A stretch of 64,000 bases of DNA from Nitrospinaceae bacterium. Lineage in GTDB: Bacteria; Nitrospinota; Nitrospinia; Nitrospinales; Nitrospinaceae. The stretch covers positions 52,598 through 116,597 of the forward strand of contig JANQEK010000043.1 in the NCBI GenBank assembly GCA_028278405.1, in the 5' to 3' direction. The notes under the pieces are model-generated. The model saw nothing but the letters and a program-made list of their open reading frames with translations, was not told the DNA's origin and ran no database searches. The number at the start of each line of letters is the position of its first letter. The stretch's first letter is position 1. This document shows positions 55,101 through 63,500 of this stretch, one piece after another. The position numbers and the translations under genes were made by a program.

Positions 55101-58100
55101 GGCAGTGTGCAACCGTCTGTGACAACGAGTGAGAACGTGTTGGCGCGACCACCGATGCCACCGCCACCGCCTACGCTCTGGGCAAAGACGCCATAACCGC
55201 TGACGCCCCTTGTCGTGATACTTCCGGTGTTATCGACGATAACGGCACCGCCATGATTGCCATTTCCGCCACCACCGCCGATGCTGACGGTTGCGACCAC
55301 CGAACGCGAATCGTCGTTGGTGCTGTCGGTCAACATGCCGATCGCGTTGAGGGCACCACCACCGTTTCCGCCGCCGCCGCCGATCGACTGAGCGACAATA
55401 CCACTCGCCGCATCGCCCATGACCTCGATGGAGCTATCATTATCAACGTCAACGGTGTTACCAAAGCCACCCGTGCCGCCGGCACCGCCAACCGTCACGC
55501 CGACATTGAGAGTCTTGGTCGCTTGTGCTTCGGAACCGAATGCGACGCCGACCTGACCGACGATCGCCATTCCGCCATTACCACCACCCCCGCCGATCGA
55601 CTGACCTACTATGCCATGTGAGCCGAAGCCGGTGGTTGTGATGCTGCTGCCGAGGTTATTGGTGATGTCAACGATCCCGGCGCTGTTGCCGTTACCTCCG
55701 CCTCCACCAACGGAGACACCCACCGTTGCGGAAGTCTTGGTGGCGCCTGTCAACTGGGCGGTCAGCGCCAATCCACCGTTGCCGCCGGAACCGCCAATAC
55801 TTTGTCCGAGGATGCCAAAGGATTCTGTTCCATTAGTAGTAATAGAACCAAAATTATTAACCGTCACTTTGCGAGCGAAGTTTCCAGTTCCTCCTCCACC
55901 ACCCACAGTGACTCCCACGTTGCCTGCCGTCTCGGATAGTCCGAGTGTTCCCGATACTGCCATGCCACCATTACCGCCGCCTCCGCCAATGCTCTGGGCC
56001 ATGATGCCATTTGAGTTTTGTCCAAAGGTGGTAATGGACTGACGATTCGTCACATTGACCTCGTTGCCCTCACCCCCGGCACCGCCTCCGCCTCCGATTG
56101 CGACAGCTACGTTGACGTTGGTTTCTCCACCGAATCCGAAAGCACCCGACATGGCAAAGCCGCCATCACCGCCACCGCCGCCCACACTCTGCGCGTGGAT
56201 TCCGTCGGCTCCGTCCGCATGGGTGATAATCGACTGCAATGCATCGAAGGTATTCACATTGACGACACCGGAATTGCCGCCGCCGCTGCCTCCACCGCCG
56301 ACTGCTACTCCAACCGAGCCGCCGCTACCCACAGTCATGGCTACGCTGCCGGCAAACCCGCCATTACCGCCACCGCCGCCCACGCTCTGCGCGAAGATCG
56401 CATGCGAACCCAGTCCAAAAGTTTCGATACTGCCGTGGTTATTGACTGTTACATTTCCACCGTTGCTGGCGCCACCGCCTCTTCCGCCAACTGAGATTGC
56501 CGCAGCACCGCCGGGTATGTTGGGGATGGAGACTCCCACGGCTCCGGAAATGGCGAAGCCGCCGTTACCACCGCCACCGCCGACACTCTGCGCGAATATA
56601 CCGTAGGAGCGGTTGCCGAAAAGTTCTTCGACGGCCACGTCGTCAACGATGCTTATCACCGAAGAACCTGTGGTTATCATTCCAAAATTGTTGACAGTTA
56701 CCGTACCGCCGTTGCTGCCAGCACCGCCGGAACCGCCAACTGCGACGGAAATCCCAACTACTCCGCCAGTTCCTGATAGCGCCGCTCCGCCGTTACCGCC
56801 ACCGCCGCCCACGCTCTGTGCGAAGATTGCCGAAGCGCTGTTTCCGGTGGTTTTCATAATGTTCCGGTTGGTCACGTTCACCGTGCCGCCCCTTGAGCCG
56901 GTGCCGCCACCGCCACCCAGTGAAACACCGACTCCTCCGGAACCGGCTGAGATCGTTCCGGCCAGGCCGCCATTACCGCCGCCTCCGCCAACACTCTGGG
57001 CGAGTATGCCGATCGCGCCATCACCGGAGGTGCTGATTGTCGGGTCAACAAATCCAGCTCCAGAGGTGTTGACCGTAACCGTGCTGGCGGCTCCGCCCGT
57101 GCCGCCGGCCCCGCCAAGACCGACAGATCCGGAAAGTCCTCCAGCGGATGCCGCGACGCTGTATCCGCCATTACCACCGCCACCGCCCACGCTCTGCGCC
57201 AAAATGGCATGCGACTGTGAGCCGGTTGTCGTAATGTTGCCGACCGCATTGACCGTAGCCGTACTGCCCGCACCACCGGGACCGCCTTTGCTGCCAATCG
57301 CGACCGACAAATTGTAGGCGCCTCCAACGGACGCAGCCACGGAGCCGCCACCGCTACCTCCGCCGCCGCCCACGCTCTGTGCGAAGATGCCGATGGCACT
57401 CTCGCCGCCTGTCGTTATGGTTCCCTTTTCATTGACGGTTACCGCCTTGCTTGTTCCGCCGTCCCCGCCCGTTCCTCCGAGTGCAAAACTGGACGAAATT
57501 CCGGCAACCGGTGCCGTACCGGAAAAGGCGAACCCGCCATTGCCGCCACCGCCGCCAACCGATTGCACCTGGATGCCATGCGCACGGTTACCTGCCGTCT
57601 CTATGGTTGCTGCGGTCAGGTCATTGACATTCGCAATCTCGTTATAGATGACCACTCCGCCGTTACCACCCGGACCACCGTCGCCGCCGATAGCCACGGA
57701 TGCCCCTGCACCCACGGAAGTTGCTCCACCGCCATTACCGCCGCCCCCACCGACCGACTGCGCGAAAATTGCGATGGAACCCTCTTTATCCGTTCTCACA
57801 GTACCGGAATTGAAAACCTTGACCGTATCGGAATTACCGCCCGAGCCTGCCTTGCCCCCGACCGAAATCAGGCCGCCCGCACTCCCGCCGTCGCCACCGC
57901 CACCACCGACCGATTGTGCGAAGATACCGAAGGATTCGGTGTTCTTTGTTTCGATCGTACCGCTGTTCGATACGGTGACCTTGTTGCCGTCGGATTCGCC
58001 GCCGCCATTGCCACCGATAGCGACGAGACCACCACCACCGCCGCCTGAACCGGCTCCGGCCCCGATGCTTTCTGCATAGATCCCGTAGGCCTTCCTGCCA

Positions 58101-59287
58101 TGAGTGGTTATCGAACCGTTGTTGGTGATTGAAACTTCACCCGCGTCGCCGCCGTTGCCGCCCTTGTCGCCCAAAGCAACCAAACCACTGGGTTTACCAC
58201 CGTTACCGCCATCTCCTCCACGGCTTCGGGCAAACACGCCATGTCCTCCGGTGCCGAAGGTCGTTATGTCAGAGTTGGTGCCAAGAGTAACCGTTACATT
58301 ACGGCCGTCTCCACCATTGCCGCCCCTGGCGGCGTCGGATGCAAATAAACCGAAGGCTCCGCCACCATTACCTCCTTTTCCCCCCTGGCTTAACATTGAA
58401 ATGCCGTATCTGTTCGTGCCAGTGACGGTAATCTTGCCGTCACTATTGACAGAGATCGAACCCGCGTCACCACCTCGATCGCCTCGGTCGCACCACGTAG
58501 CCAGCAAAATGGTGGTGCAACTGCCGTTGCTGCCTTTTCCACCCGTCGACCTCACTTGGATGCCGTCCGCATTCGAAGTGTTGAATCGAGCACCATCCCC
58601 GGGATTAGGGCCCGGGTTGTTGACGGTGAGACTGCCACTGACGGTTTCTCCCGGGACTATTGCAGATTCCTGGAGGAATTCCAGAAGTGCGTCTCCTGAA
58701 AAATTCGTCGCGCCTATTGCGTAGGTGTCCGCTCCTGTTTTGAAGATAAACTGGCCGCCAGACAATATTGGGGTTCCGCCGCCGTCAGCCACCACTTCAC
58801 GCTCCGGAGTGGGGTCCATCTCCCCACCGTCGCCGTCGTGATCCACAAACGTTGTTGTGAATGTAATTGAATCCGGTACCGCCGGCGCGTCACCGCCGCT
58901 CTTCGAGAGATGAATCCCGACGACACCCGGGTTGACGTTTGTTTCTCCCGGAACGCCATCCCCAACATTCACGGTGTCAACGCTGTTTGAGTATCTGATC
59001 CCATCGGTGGGTACGTCGGGACAATTTCCGCCGCTGCAACCAGAGTTTACCGCTTCGGCATCACGAACGCTCACCGCAGTGAACACGACTGCAATCGCTA
59101 AAATACAGACGAAAAGCCGGATTTCCGTTTGTAACAGGTGTAGCCAGGGGAGTCCTTCTTGAAGAGACGATTTGCAGAGGTTGGAAGAATCGTTTGATCG
59201 ATTCCGATCTATCGATGAGGTCCTATTGGATAGTTTGACGCGCAGTGACGGATGAACCCATTTCCCAAAAATATCCGGCAACTTCAT
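52172..59287 (-). CDS. Giant glycine-rich autotransporter (2371 residues)
   Basis: An extended N-terminus (60 residues) precedes a signal helix (LFVCILAIAVVFTAVSVRDAEA). A passenger follows, with about 20 repeats each opening near GIFAQSVGGGGGNGG and ending in strands of form VTVNNxGSITTxG. At least three more diverged units sit at the N-terminal side. This is a beta-solenoid passenger. A linker with a few further strands leads to the C-terminal barrel (about residues 2080-2371), ending in ...SLKIKAPF, with the terminal Phe of outer-membrane barrels. It should be displayed on the surface and may act in adhesion or aggregation. A promoter candidate lies at 59471-59499. Confidence 0.9.
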   Translation of the reverse strand: MKLPDIFGKWVHPSLRVKLSNRTSSIDRNRSNDSSNLCKSSLQEGLPWLHLLQTEIRLFVCILAIAVVFTAVSVRDAEAVNSGCSGGNCPDVPTDGIRYSNSVDTVNVGDGVPGETNVNPGVVGIHLSKSGGDAPAVPDSITFTTTFVDHDGDGGEMDPTPEREVVADGGGTPILSGGQFIFKTGADTYAIGATNFSGDALLEFLQESAIVPGETVSGSLTVNNPGPNPGDGARFNTSNADGIQVRSTGGKGSNGSCTTILLATWCDRGDRGGDAGSISVNSDGKITVTGTNRYGISMLSQGGKGGNGGGAFGLFASDAARGGNGGDGRNVTVTLGTNSDITTFGTGGHGVFARSRGGDGGNGGKPSGLVALGDKGGNGGDAGEVSITNNGSITTHGRKAYGIYAESIGAGAGSGGGGGGLVAIGGNGGGESDGNKVTVSNSGTIETKNTESFGIFAQSVGGGGGDGGSAGGLISVGGKAGSGGNSDTVKVFNSGTVRTDKEGSIAIFAQSVGGGGGNGGGATSVGAGASVAIGGDGGPGGNGGVVIYNEIANVNDLTAATIETAGNRAHGIQVQSVGGGGGNGGFAFSGTAPVAGISSSFALGGTGGDGGTSKAVTVNEKGTITTGGESAIGIFAQSVGGGGGSGGGSVAASVGGAYNLSVAIGSKGGPGGAGSTATVNAVGNITTTGSQSHAILAQSVGGGGGNGGYSVAASAGGLSGSVGLGGAGGTGGAASTVTVNTSGAGFVDPTISTSGDGAIGILAQSVGGGGGNGGLAGTISAGSGGVGVSLGGGGGTGSRGGTVNVTNRNIMKTTGNSASAIFAQSVGGGGGNGGAALSGTGGVVGISVAVGGSGGAGSNGGTVTVNNFGMITTGSSVISIVDDVAVEELFGNRSYGIFAQSVGGGGGNGGFAISGAVGVSIPNIPGGAAAISVGGRGGGASNGGNVTVNNHGSIETFGLGSHAIFAQSVGGGGGNGGFAGSVAMTVGSGGSVGVAVGGGGSGGGNSGVVNVNTFDALQSIITHADGADGIHAQSVGGGGGDGGFAMSGAFGFGGETNVNVAVAIGGGGGAGGEGNEVNVTNRQSITTFGQNSNGIMAQSIGGGGGNGGMAVSGTLGLSETAGNVGVTVGGGGGTGNFARKVTVNNFGSITTNGTESFGILGQSIGGSGGNGGLALTAQLTGATKTSATVGVSVGGGGGNGNSAGIVDITNNLGSSITTTGFGSHGIVGQSIGGGGGNGGMAIVGQVGVAFGSEAQATKTLNVGVTVGGAGGTGGFGNTVDVDNDSSIEVMGDAASGIVAQSIGGGGGNGGGALNAIGMLTDSTNDDSRSVVATVSIGGGGGNGNHGGAVIVDNTGSITTRGVSGYGVFAQSVGGGGGIGGRANTFSLVVTDGCTLPALCDAPASAKNNFQLGVTIGGNGGGASNGGNVTVNNSGEIETFGDVSDGIYAQSVGGGGGAGGNGILGSGEILPVPVELAAIPVGSVSFYKNLQAVVGGSAGSSGNGGIVEVNNDKNIITRGSNSNGIFAQSIGGGGGVGGKAAIGATGTLGLGGEGGSAGNGGNVTVNQFGGATIETFGVASNGIFAQSVGGGGGIAGNVDRALAADIDTPIPGVTIPGLNVGIGLALGRSGGNGGNGGVVDVDVDGEIITHGDNAAGIFAQSVGGGGGVLGELGNDLPVLSLLSWQIGSAGDAGNSGLVDVNLTGNIITAGNNATGIFAQSAGGTGMAGPVNVTLNSSILTGEVLEDGDEDRGLGSVGILAHSGAVNNANNGNITISINSADGVVRGGRSQVIDVNREFIGVGIWVVDGKDNTITNNGLITTLGGIESGFAILGTGSDATHPGGNETVENFGTIIGNIDLGAGNNFFNNKADGTYITGAQVGVGGTLTNEGKLTPGDDENTLTANLRGNIVQTATGLYNVDLNGETGVTDSIIASGTANLNGEAFVNIINDGFTKPGTNDAIIVSGAGGMTDSGIVLDSAPSVIINHDLLFPNATDAVLRTKIDFSPEGVGINGNQTLMGDYINRIQLAGGSASFAPIVATLIALPDAQSLAAAYNQLTPEVFTGPQSKTFLSNMDFSNAMLSCRERAGEYRFVREGQCRWMRFTGRNLQRDTTSANLGFDEITFGIAGGMQWQISDRYHLGFGLSYENSNLEVEGLSDTEGDQLQGGLILKGRYGATIFSAALSGGFGWYDSARFVNLPVPGVIARSDQGIGFISSHFRIAQAFEQTNWYVLPMIDAGVTYVKLGSFSETGAGAANLLVQSHSEVYFTIQPAVEVGAEIASANGMLIRPFVKAGLSQFVGDSTPEITAVFQGAPVGVAPFTAIGDIDETFGEVTVGFDFLGASGIVLRLNYEGRFSSNTEQHGGSLKIKAPF
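54110..58420 (-). repeat. Passenger repeat array of the autotransporter
   Basis: About 20 coding units of roughly 60-80 residues share the core QSVGGGGGNGG plus a solenoid strand with ITTxG. The DNA is rich in GCCGCC and CCACCGCC on the plus strand. On the other strand long Pro-rich open frames appear only as a mirror of the Gly repeats. Such arrays can recombine and vary in number. Confidence 0.85.
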
Positions 59288-59730
59288 TTTGCCCCCCCGG
59301 CTTTTGGATTACCGATAGTTTAAAAATTCCAGAGCTATGAGTTGGATCCCCTTAAGAAAGCCGAAATCAATATTTATCAACGGATAGGGTTGTGGAAAAC
59401 TAAATACTTTTTTCGGCTTGGTCTTCCTTAAAGGACCATTTTCTTTATGATTGTTAAGTAGATAACCACCCTTATCTTTGAAAAGGGTTGAAAAGTCAAT
59501 ATTTAAATTCAAACGAAATTGAGTTTACTTGGGGGGAGGTTCGGAACAACGGAAGTTTCGACAGCGGAAATGAGATGACGCTTTGCAATCAACTTGCTGA
59601 TTAATAATCGGTTATGTGAAGTGGCCAGTAAGGGAGTTGTTGGATTCAACGGTGATCGGACTTCTCTTAATAGATTGTGAAAAAAATGTGGATAAGTTGA
59701 AAATTCCGGGTGCGATTTGATTGTCTGTGG
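59288..59730. other. Noncoding region upstream of the autotransporter
   Basis: This 443-base AT-rich stretch has no supported gene. On the minus strand it holds the candidate sigma-70-type promoter of the autotransporter gene (59471-59499) and a leader of about 180 bases. The other half lies downstream of the DUF1499 gene; I see no T-run terminator there. Confidence 0.5.
59471..59499 (-). promoter_or_regulatory. Candidate sigma-70-type promoter for the autotransporter
   Basis: On the minus strand TTGACT (59499-59494, five of six to the -35 consensus) and GATAAG (59476-59471, four of six to -10) are separated by 17 bases. The start codon follows about 180 bases later, leaving a long leader. 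Confidence 0.4.
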
Positions 59731-60114
59731 TTACTGAGGAAGGGACCTGCTTTTCATTGCGTGTTGAATAGCGTTACTCAATTCAGTCATTCTCTTTTTG
59801 TTGACTCCCAGGTCACTGTAGCCTGTTCGCGAGGCCGACCGGAAATGAATGAGTTTCTGTGCTCCGTCAATCAGGAACTCCACATCGTCTATAAATCCGA
59901 ATATTTTACTTTTAAAGGTATAGTGCAGGTAGTGGGTGGATTCACTCCGCAACTCTGTTCTTGGAAGACTTTTGACGACATCTTTGATCACTTTCTTGAC
60001 TTCTTGGTGATCGAGTTCAAATGGAATGGGATCCATTTTTTTGTCCTTTTGCTGTGTCTGTGTGGAAACACAGTTGGGGCTGGAAGGACACGGTTTGAGT
60101 TGGCGATCATTCAT
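59731..60114 (-). CDS. DUF1499 protein
   Basis: The 127-residue protein matches the DUF1499 family. The start (LKPCPSSPNCVST) carries the conserved C-P-x-S-P-N-C motif, and the later IHFRSASRTGYSDLGVNKKR is the family signature. Many members are exported or sit in small lipid-related clusters, but this one has no signal peptide. The function of the family is not established. Two Cys in the N-terminal motif may form a disulfide or bind metal. Confidence 0.85.
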   Translation of the reverse strand: MNDRQLKPCPSSPNCVSTQTQQKDKKMDPIPFELDHQEVKKVIKDVVKSLPRTELRSESTHYLHYTFKSKIFGFIDDVEFLIDGAQKLIHFRSASRTGYSDLGVNKKRMTELSNAIQHAMKSRSLPQ

Positions 60115-60182
60115 TTAGTTTTCCTTAGTCGACAAGTTTTGTCAGCCGATTGCATTGACAAGGGTTAACTGCAAGGAAGAAT

Positions 60183-60216
60183 AAAAAAAGAGGCGGCTCC
60201 CGCTGGGGAACCGCCT
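60183..60216 (-). terminator. Rho-independent terminator after the cold-shock gene
   Basis: On the minus strand AGGCGGTTCCC pairs with GGGAGCCGCCT (11 bp, one G-T), loop CAGC, followed by CTTTTTTT. It lies about 130 bases downstream of the stop of the cold-shock gene, in the right orientation. Confidence 0.85.
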
Positions 60217-60346
60217 GCTTCGAATAAACATTCTCTATTTTATTCCGGAGTGTTATTTTTCCTGGCCGCGATTTAATGTTCAATCAAGTATTGAGCCAGA
60301 CACCCTTGCGGAGATATTCTTCAACCACAGTAGAGAAAAGATTCAA

Positions 60347-60550
60347 CTACTTGGGCAGTACGTTGTGGGCCTGGGGGCCTTTATCTCCAACGTTCATTTC
60401 GTATTCAACAGACTGGCCCTGCTTCAATGTTTTGAATCCTTCCTGTTGAATCTGTGAGAAATGAACAAAAACATCCTGGCCTTCATCCGTCTCGATAAAA
60501 CCATACCCTTTACTATTGTTGAACCACTTCACTTTTCCCTCTGCCATAGC
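60347..60550 (-). CDS. Cold-shock-domain protein
   Basis: The ATG at 60550 has GGGGGAG eight bases upstream, giving 67 residues; the longer frame to 60583 is not coding. The protein is a complete CspA-type domain, [20 protein letters not shown], with RNP1 (KGYGFI) and RNP2 (DVFVHFS) motifs. It binds single-stranded RNA or DNA and prevents harmful structure, for example in the cold. Family copies are common, so no specific role can be assigned. A strong terminator follows. Confidence 0.95.
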   Translation of the reverse strand, partial: AMAEGKVKWFNNSKGYGFIETDEGQDVFVHFSQIQQEGFKTLKQGQSVEYEMNVGDKGPQAHNVLPK

Positions 60551-60872
60551 GAAATCTCCCCCAAAATGTAAATTGAAAGGCACATCCTACCACAAGTCGG
60601 CTTTTTTTCCAGTGGTGAGCTGCCAAAAAAAGGTAGGATTTTCAGGGACTGCTAATGTCCGAATTCCAATATCGATATCCTATTGAAATAAATGGTATTG
60701 TTAGGCCTTTGAAGGGTGTTGAAGGAGTCGGGAATTCCGCTATTTCCGAGCCATGGGCGTCCAGTGAAGCGCTGTGGAATGCTTCCAAATCCGGAAATTG
60801 ATTTCTCGTTCCCACAAAGTTTTCGGGTAGTATCAATTGCGTATCCATTGTTGAAAACAAGAGAGAGTTTGT
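60551..60872. other. Intergenic region between cold-shock and FAH-family genes
   Basis: This 322-base stretch includes the divergent starts. The cold-shock side carries a GGGGGAG ribosome site. A long leader typical of cold-shock genes is possible, but I do not see a clear conserved box. No RNA gene or supported small frame is visible. Confidence 0.45.
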
Positions 60873-61520
60873 ATGGTCCTTCAATTGGGTTCTCGACAGT
60901 ATTCTCCGCAACGCATTTTTTGTATCGGAAAAAATTATGCGGAACACGTCAAAGAACTGGGTGGCAGTGTGCCCGGTCAACCGGTCGTGTTTATGAAACC
61001 GGTATCGTGCCTGGTGTGTCCCGGTGAAACGATTCAAATACCGGCGCATGGCAACAACCTGCACCACGAAGCGGAGGTGGTTGTGTTAATCGGAACAGGG
61101 GGAAAAGATATTCCTGTACCTGCAGCTTCATCGCATATTGCCGGGCTGACACTGGGTCTGGACCTGACTTTGCGGGATGTACAGTCGGACATGAAAAAGA
61201 AAGGGTGGCCGTGGGAAATATCCAAAGCCTTCGATCACAGTGCTCCTCTCGGGACCCTGACGCTTTATAGCGAAGCGACCCCTCTCGACAACATTCCGTT
61301 TCAATGTTCGGTCAATGGTGCTGTGCGTCAAACCGGAAACAGCAGTGCAATGATGTTTACAATTCCTGACTTGATTCATTACCTGAGCGGTATTTGGGAA
61401 CTGAGAGAAGGAGATTTGATATTCACCGGAACGCCATCGGGAGTCGGTCCGCTCCAGCGGGGTGATCGAGTGGCCTTGCACAGCGATCTGTTAGGCACTT
61501 TCGAATGGTCTTTGGCTTGA
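60873..61520 (+). CDS. Fumarylacetoacetate-hydrolase (FAH)-family enzyme
   Basis: The 215-residue enzyme has the FAH fold: IFCIGKNYAEHVKELGG near the N-terminus, the metal-binding LHHEAEVVVLIGTG near residue 65, GLTLGLDLTLRDVQSDMKKK near residue 92 and the loop LIFTGTPSGVGPLQRGD near residue 185. Members split a C-C bond in acylpyruvates or oxaloacetate-like acids with Mg2+ or Mn2+. The short form is closest to YcgM/FAHD1 acylpyruvase or oxaloacetate decarboxylase types. The exact substrate is not set. No pathway partner is adjacent. Confidence 0.9.
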   Translation: MVLQLGSRQYSPQRIFCIGKNYAEHVKELGGSVPGQPVVFMKPVSCLVCPGETIQIPAHGNNLHHEAEVVVLIGTGGKDIPVPAASSHIAGLTLGLDLTLRDVQSDMKKKGWPWEISKAFDHSAPLGTLTLYSEATPLDNIPFQCSVNGAVRQTGNSSAMMFTIPDLIHYLSGIWELREGDLIFTGTPSGVGPLQRGDRVALHSDLLGTFEWSLA

Positions 61521-61755
61521 ATGCCAGCCCTGCTTTTTTTCTTCCTGAAAATATCCTGTCTGATGCAGGCGGCTTAAATTCATCTAACCTTCCTGAACTC
61601 ATTCCTTTTCCCACCAGCGCCCGCCAAGAGGAAGCGGTGAATCCATCTGTGAGCCGCCAAAGGCCCTAAATACTTCAAAAATATGTGCTATTATAAATTA
61701 CAAATACATCAAATGTTAATTATTAAACCCTTGAGAGATCTGTTTAGGAGCCGCT

Positions 61756-63357
61756 ATGTTTTTAGAAAAAAGTGTTTGTCCAAAACCGTGCCTGCGTGGA
61801 TTGGGAGTTCTGGTCCTCATACTATTGATAGCAATGGGGGCCGGATGCTCAAGCCGCACCCCGGAATCGGATAAGCTTTATAGTTCCGGAGAGGGGTCGA
61901 CAGATGCCGTCATGGAAAAAGGCGCCTCCCTTCAGCCCGAAGAACCTTCACCCAGCCCATCACCCGCCGTTGTTCCCAAGCCCATAGTCAGGGCTTCCTA
62001 TACGGCGGCTGATCGCGAAGTGGTTCTTCGTTATGCAGAGAAGGGAGAAGGTGATCCGGCGAATCTGGAACCTGCTTTAAAGCTGCTTCAAAGAGCGGAG
62101 CAACTTTCCTCTGCTGAACGGACGATGGAAGACTATTTGGTTCTTGCGGCTCATTACTGGTTCAAGGGTGATATGAATCAAGTGGTGCAATATGCCAACC
62201 AGGGGATCATGTTGAAGTCGGACAACCCAAGGGTGAAGGCCTACATGTTTATTTATTTGGGATACACCTATGAGGAAAAGAGTCCGACCACCGCCCGGTC
62301 TTACTTTAATCAGGCCGCTCAGCTCGATCCCGGTTTTTATAAAGGCCATTTTGAATCAGGCCGCGTCCTTTTCCTGAACAAGAAATATTCAGAAGCCCAG
62401 GCTCCCCTCGAGGCCGCATTCAAGTCGAATCCGGAAAGCGCAGATGTCTATGGCAAGCTGGGTCAGATGTTTTATGGAATGGACCGTTACGAGGAGGCGG
62501 CTGAGGCTCTGGAAAAGGCTCTGGGCATGAGTCCGGAGACCCATTGGATACACCTTCTGTTAGGGGACACCTATTTTTATGGATTGAAAAAAAGGGAAGA
62601 AGGGGGGCGTCACTATCAACAAGCCGTTTCCAAGGAAGGTTCAAATCCAGAGGCTCACTTTGGTCTGGCCTTTTATTATCGGTACAAGAGTGAATACAAA
62701 AAAGCCGCAGAGCATTTGCAAAAAGCGATCAACCTGGATCATAAAAATCCCAAATACCAGCGGGAACTCAAAGATGTAAATGCCGAAAAGATGGAAATCG
62801 CAAAGGGAACCAAGAGGTATCGGCAAGCGATTGAGAAAAACCCGAAAGATCCCAGCCCTGTGACTCAACTGGGGAGGTTTTACCAACGGTGGGGAAAGTT
62901 TGAACAGGCTGAGGAACAATTTAAAAAGGCTGTCGAACTGGCTGCAATAGTAAAAATTGCCAAGGAGGCCGTCGTTGATCCAGAATCTGGCAAGACGATT
63001 GAACCTGCCGTCATGGAGCCGTCCAGAGTGCCGGAGTACGCCAACCATTTGGGATGGTTTTATCTCAGCGACAAAAAATATGCTCTGGCTGAGAAAGCCT
63101 TCAAGGCGGCTCTCAAGGTTGATCCGAAGTATACCGAGTCCTGGTTTGGGTTGGGCAAGGTTTATGAAAGCATGAAACTATACGATCCGGCAGCTTCCCA
63201 TTACGCTGAGACCGTCGCATTGGATCCAAAACATGAAGAGGCTCAGGCGCGGCTTGATGATTTGAAGAAATCCAATAAGCTGACACAGGTGGGAGAGGTA
63301 ATCAAAACCAGGGAAATAAAAAAGAGAAAAAAATCAGTGATGAAGGTTAGAAAATAA
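61756..63357 (+). CDS. TPR lipoprotein
   Basis: The ATG at 61756 lies behind AGGAG. The 533-residue protein has a signal peptide ending in the lipobox MGAGC (near residue 31) and a Ser/Pro linker. It then has about ten tetratricopeptide repeats from about residue 85 to 510, including ARSYFNQAAQLDPGFYKGHF, YEEAAEALEKALGMSPETHW and FEQAEEQFKKAVELA. It ends with a basic tail (KTREIKKRKKSVMKVRK). It is probably anchored in the outer membrane, facing the periplasm, as a scaffold. The partner is unknown. Confidence 0.88.
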   Translation: MFLEKSVCPKPCLRGLGVLVLILLIAMGAGCSSRTPESDKLYSSGEGSTDAVMEKGASLQPEEPSPSPSPAVVPKPIVRASYTAADREVVLRYAEKGEGDPANLEPALKLLQRAEQLSSAERTMEDYLVLAAHYWFKGDMNQVVQYANQGIMLKSDNPRVKAYMFIYLGYTYEEKSPTTARSYFNQAAQLDPGFYKGHFESGRVLFLNKKYSEAQAPLEAAFKSNPESADVYGKLGQMFYGMDRYEEAAEALEKALGMSPETHWIHLLLGDTYFYGLKKREEGGRHYQQAVSKEGSNPEAHFGLAFYYRYKSEYKKAAEHLQKAINLDHKNPKYQRELKDVNAEKMEIAKGTKRYRQAIEKNPKDPSPVTQLGRFYQRWGKFEQAEEQFKKAVELAAIVKIAKEAVVDPESGKTIEPAVMEPSRVPEYANHLGWFYLSDKKYALAEKAFKAALKVDPKYTESWFGLGKVYESMKLYDPAASHYAETVALDPKHEEAQARLDDLKKSNKLTQVGEVIKTREIKKRKKSVMKVRK

Positions 63358-63500
63358 ATCCCTGAAACCATTGATTTAAAAAATCTTGTGGGATTTTGCC
63401 TGCAGGCCGGGTGGACTTGGGGTCCGGTTGGGCTGGTGATTTGGGTTTCTCCTTGATATTCTTACTCCATCGGGATCGATATGGAATGCAAGGGGGGATT

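Noticed and set aside
56613..57317. Long plus-strand Pro-rich frames (also 54549, 55611, 56055, 57648, 58104)
   Set aside because: They mirror the glycine repeats of the autotransporter; PPPPP is the complement of GGCGG-type codons. No ribosome sites or folded-domain character.
59583..59597. Weak TGCAATC-A-ACTTGCT match to the Zur-like palindrome
   Set aside because: Several arm mismatches and no divergent metal gene; within chance for AT-rich DNA.
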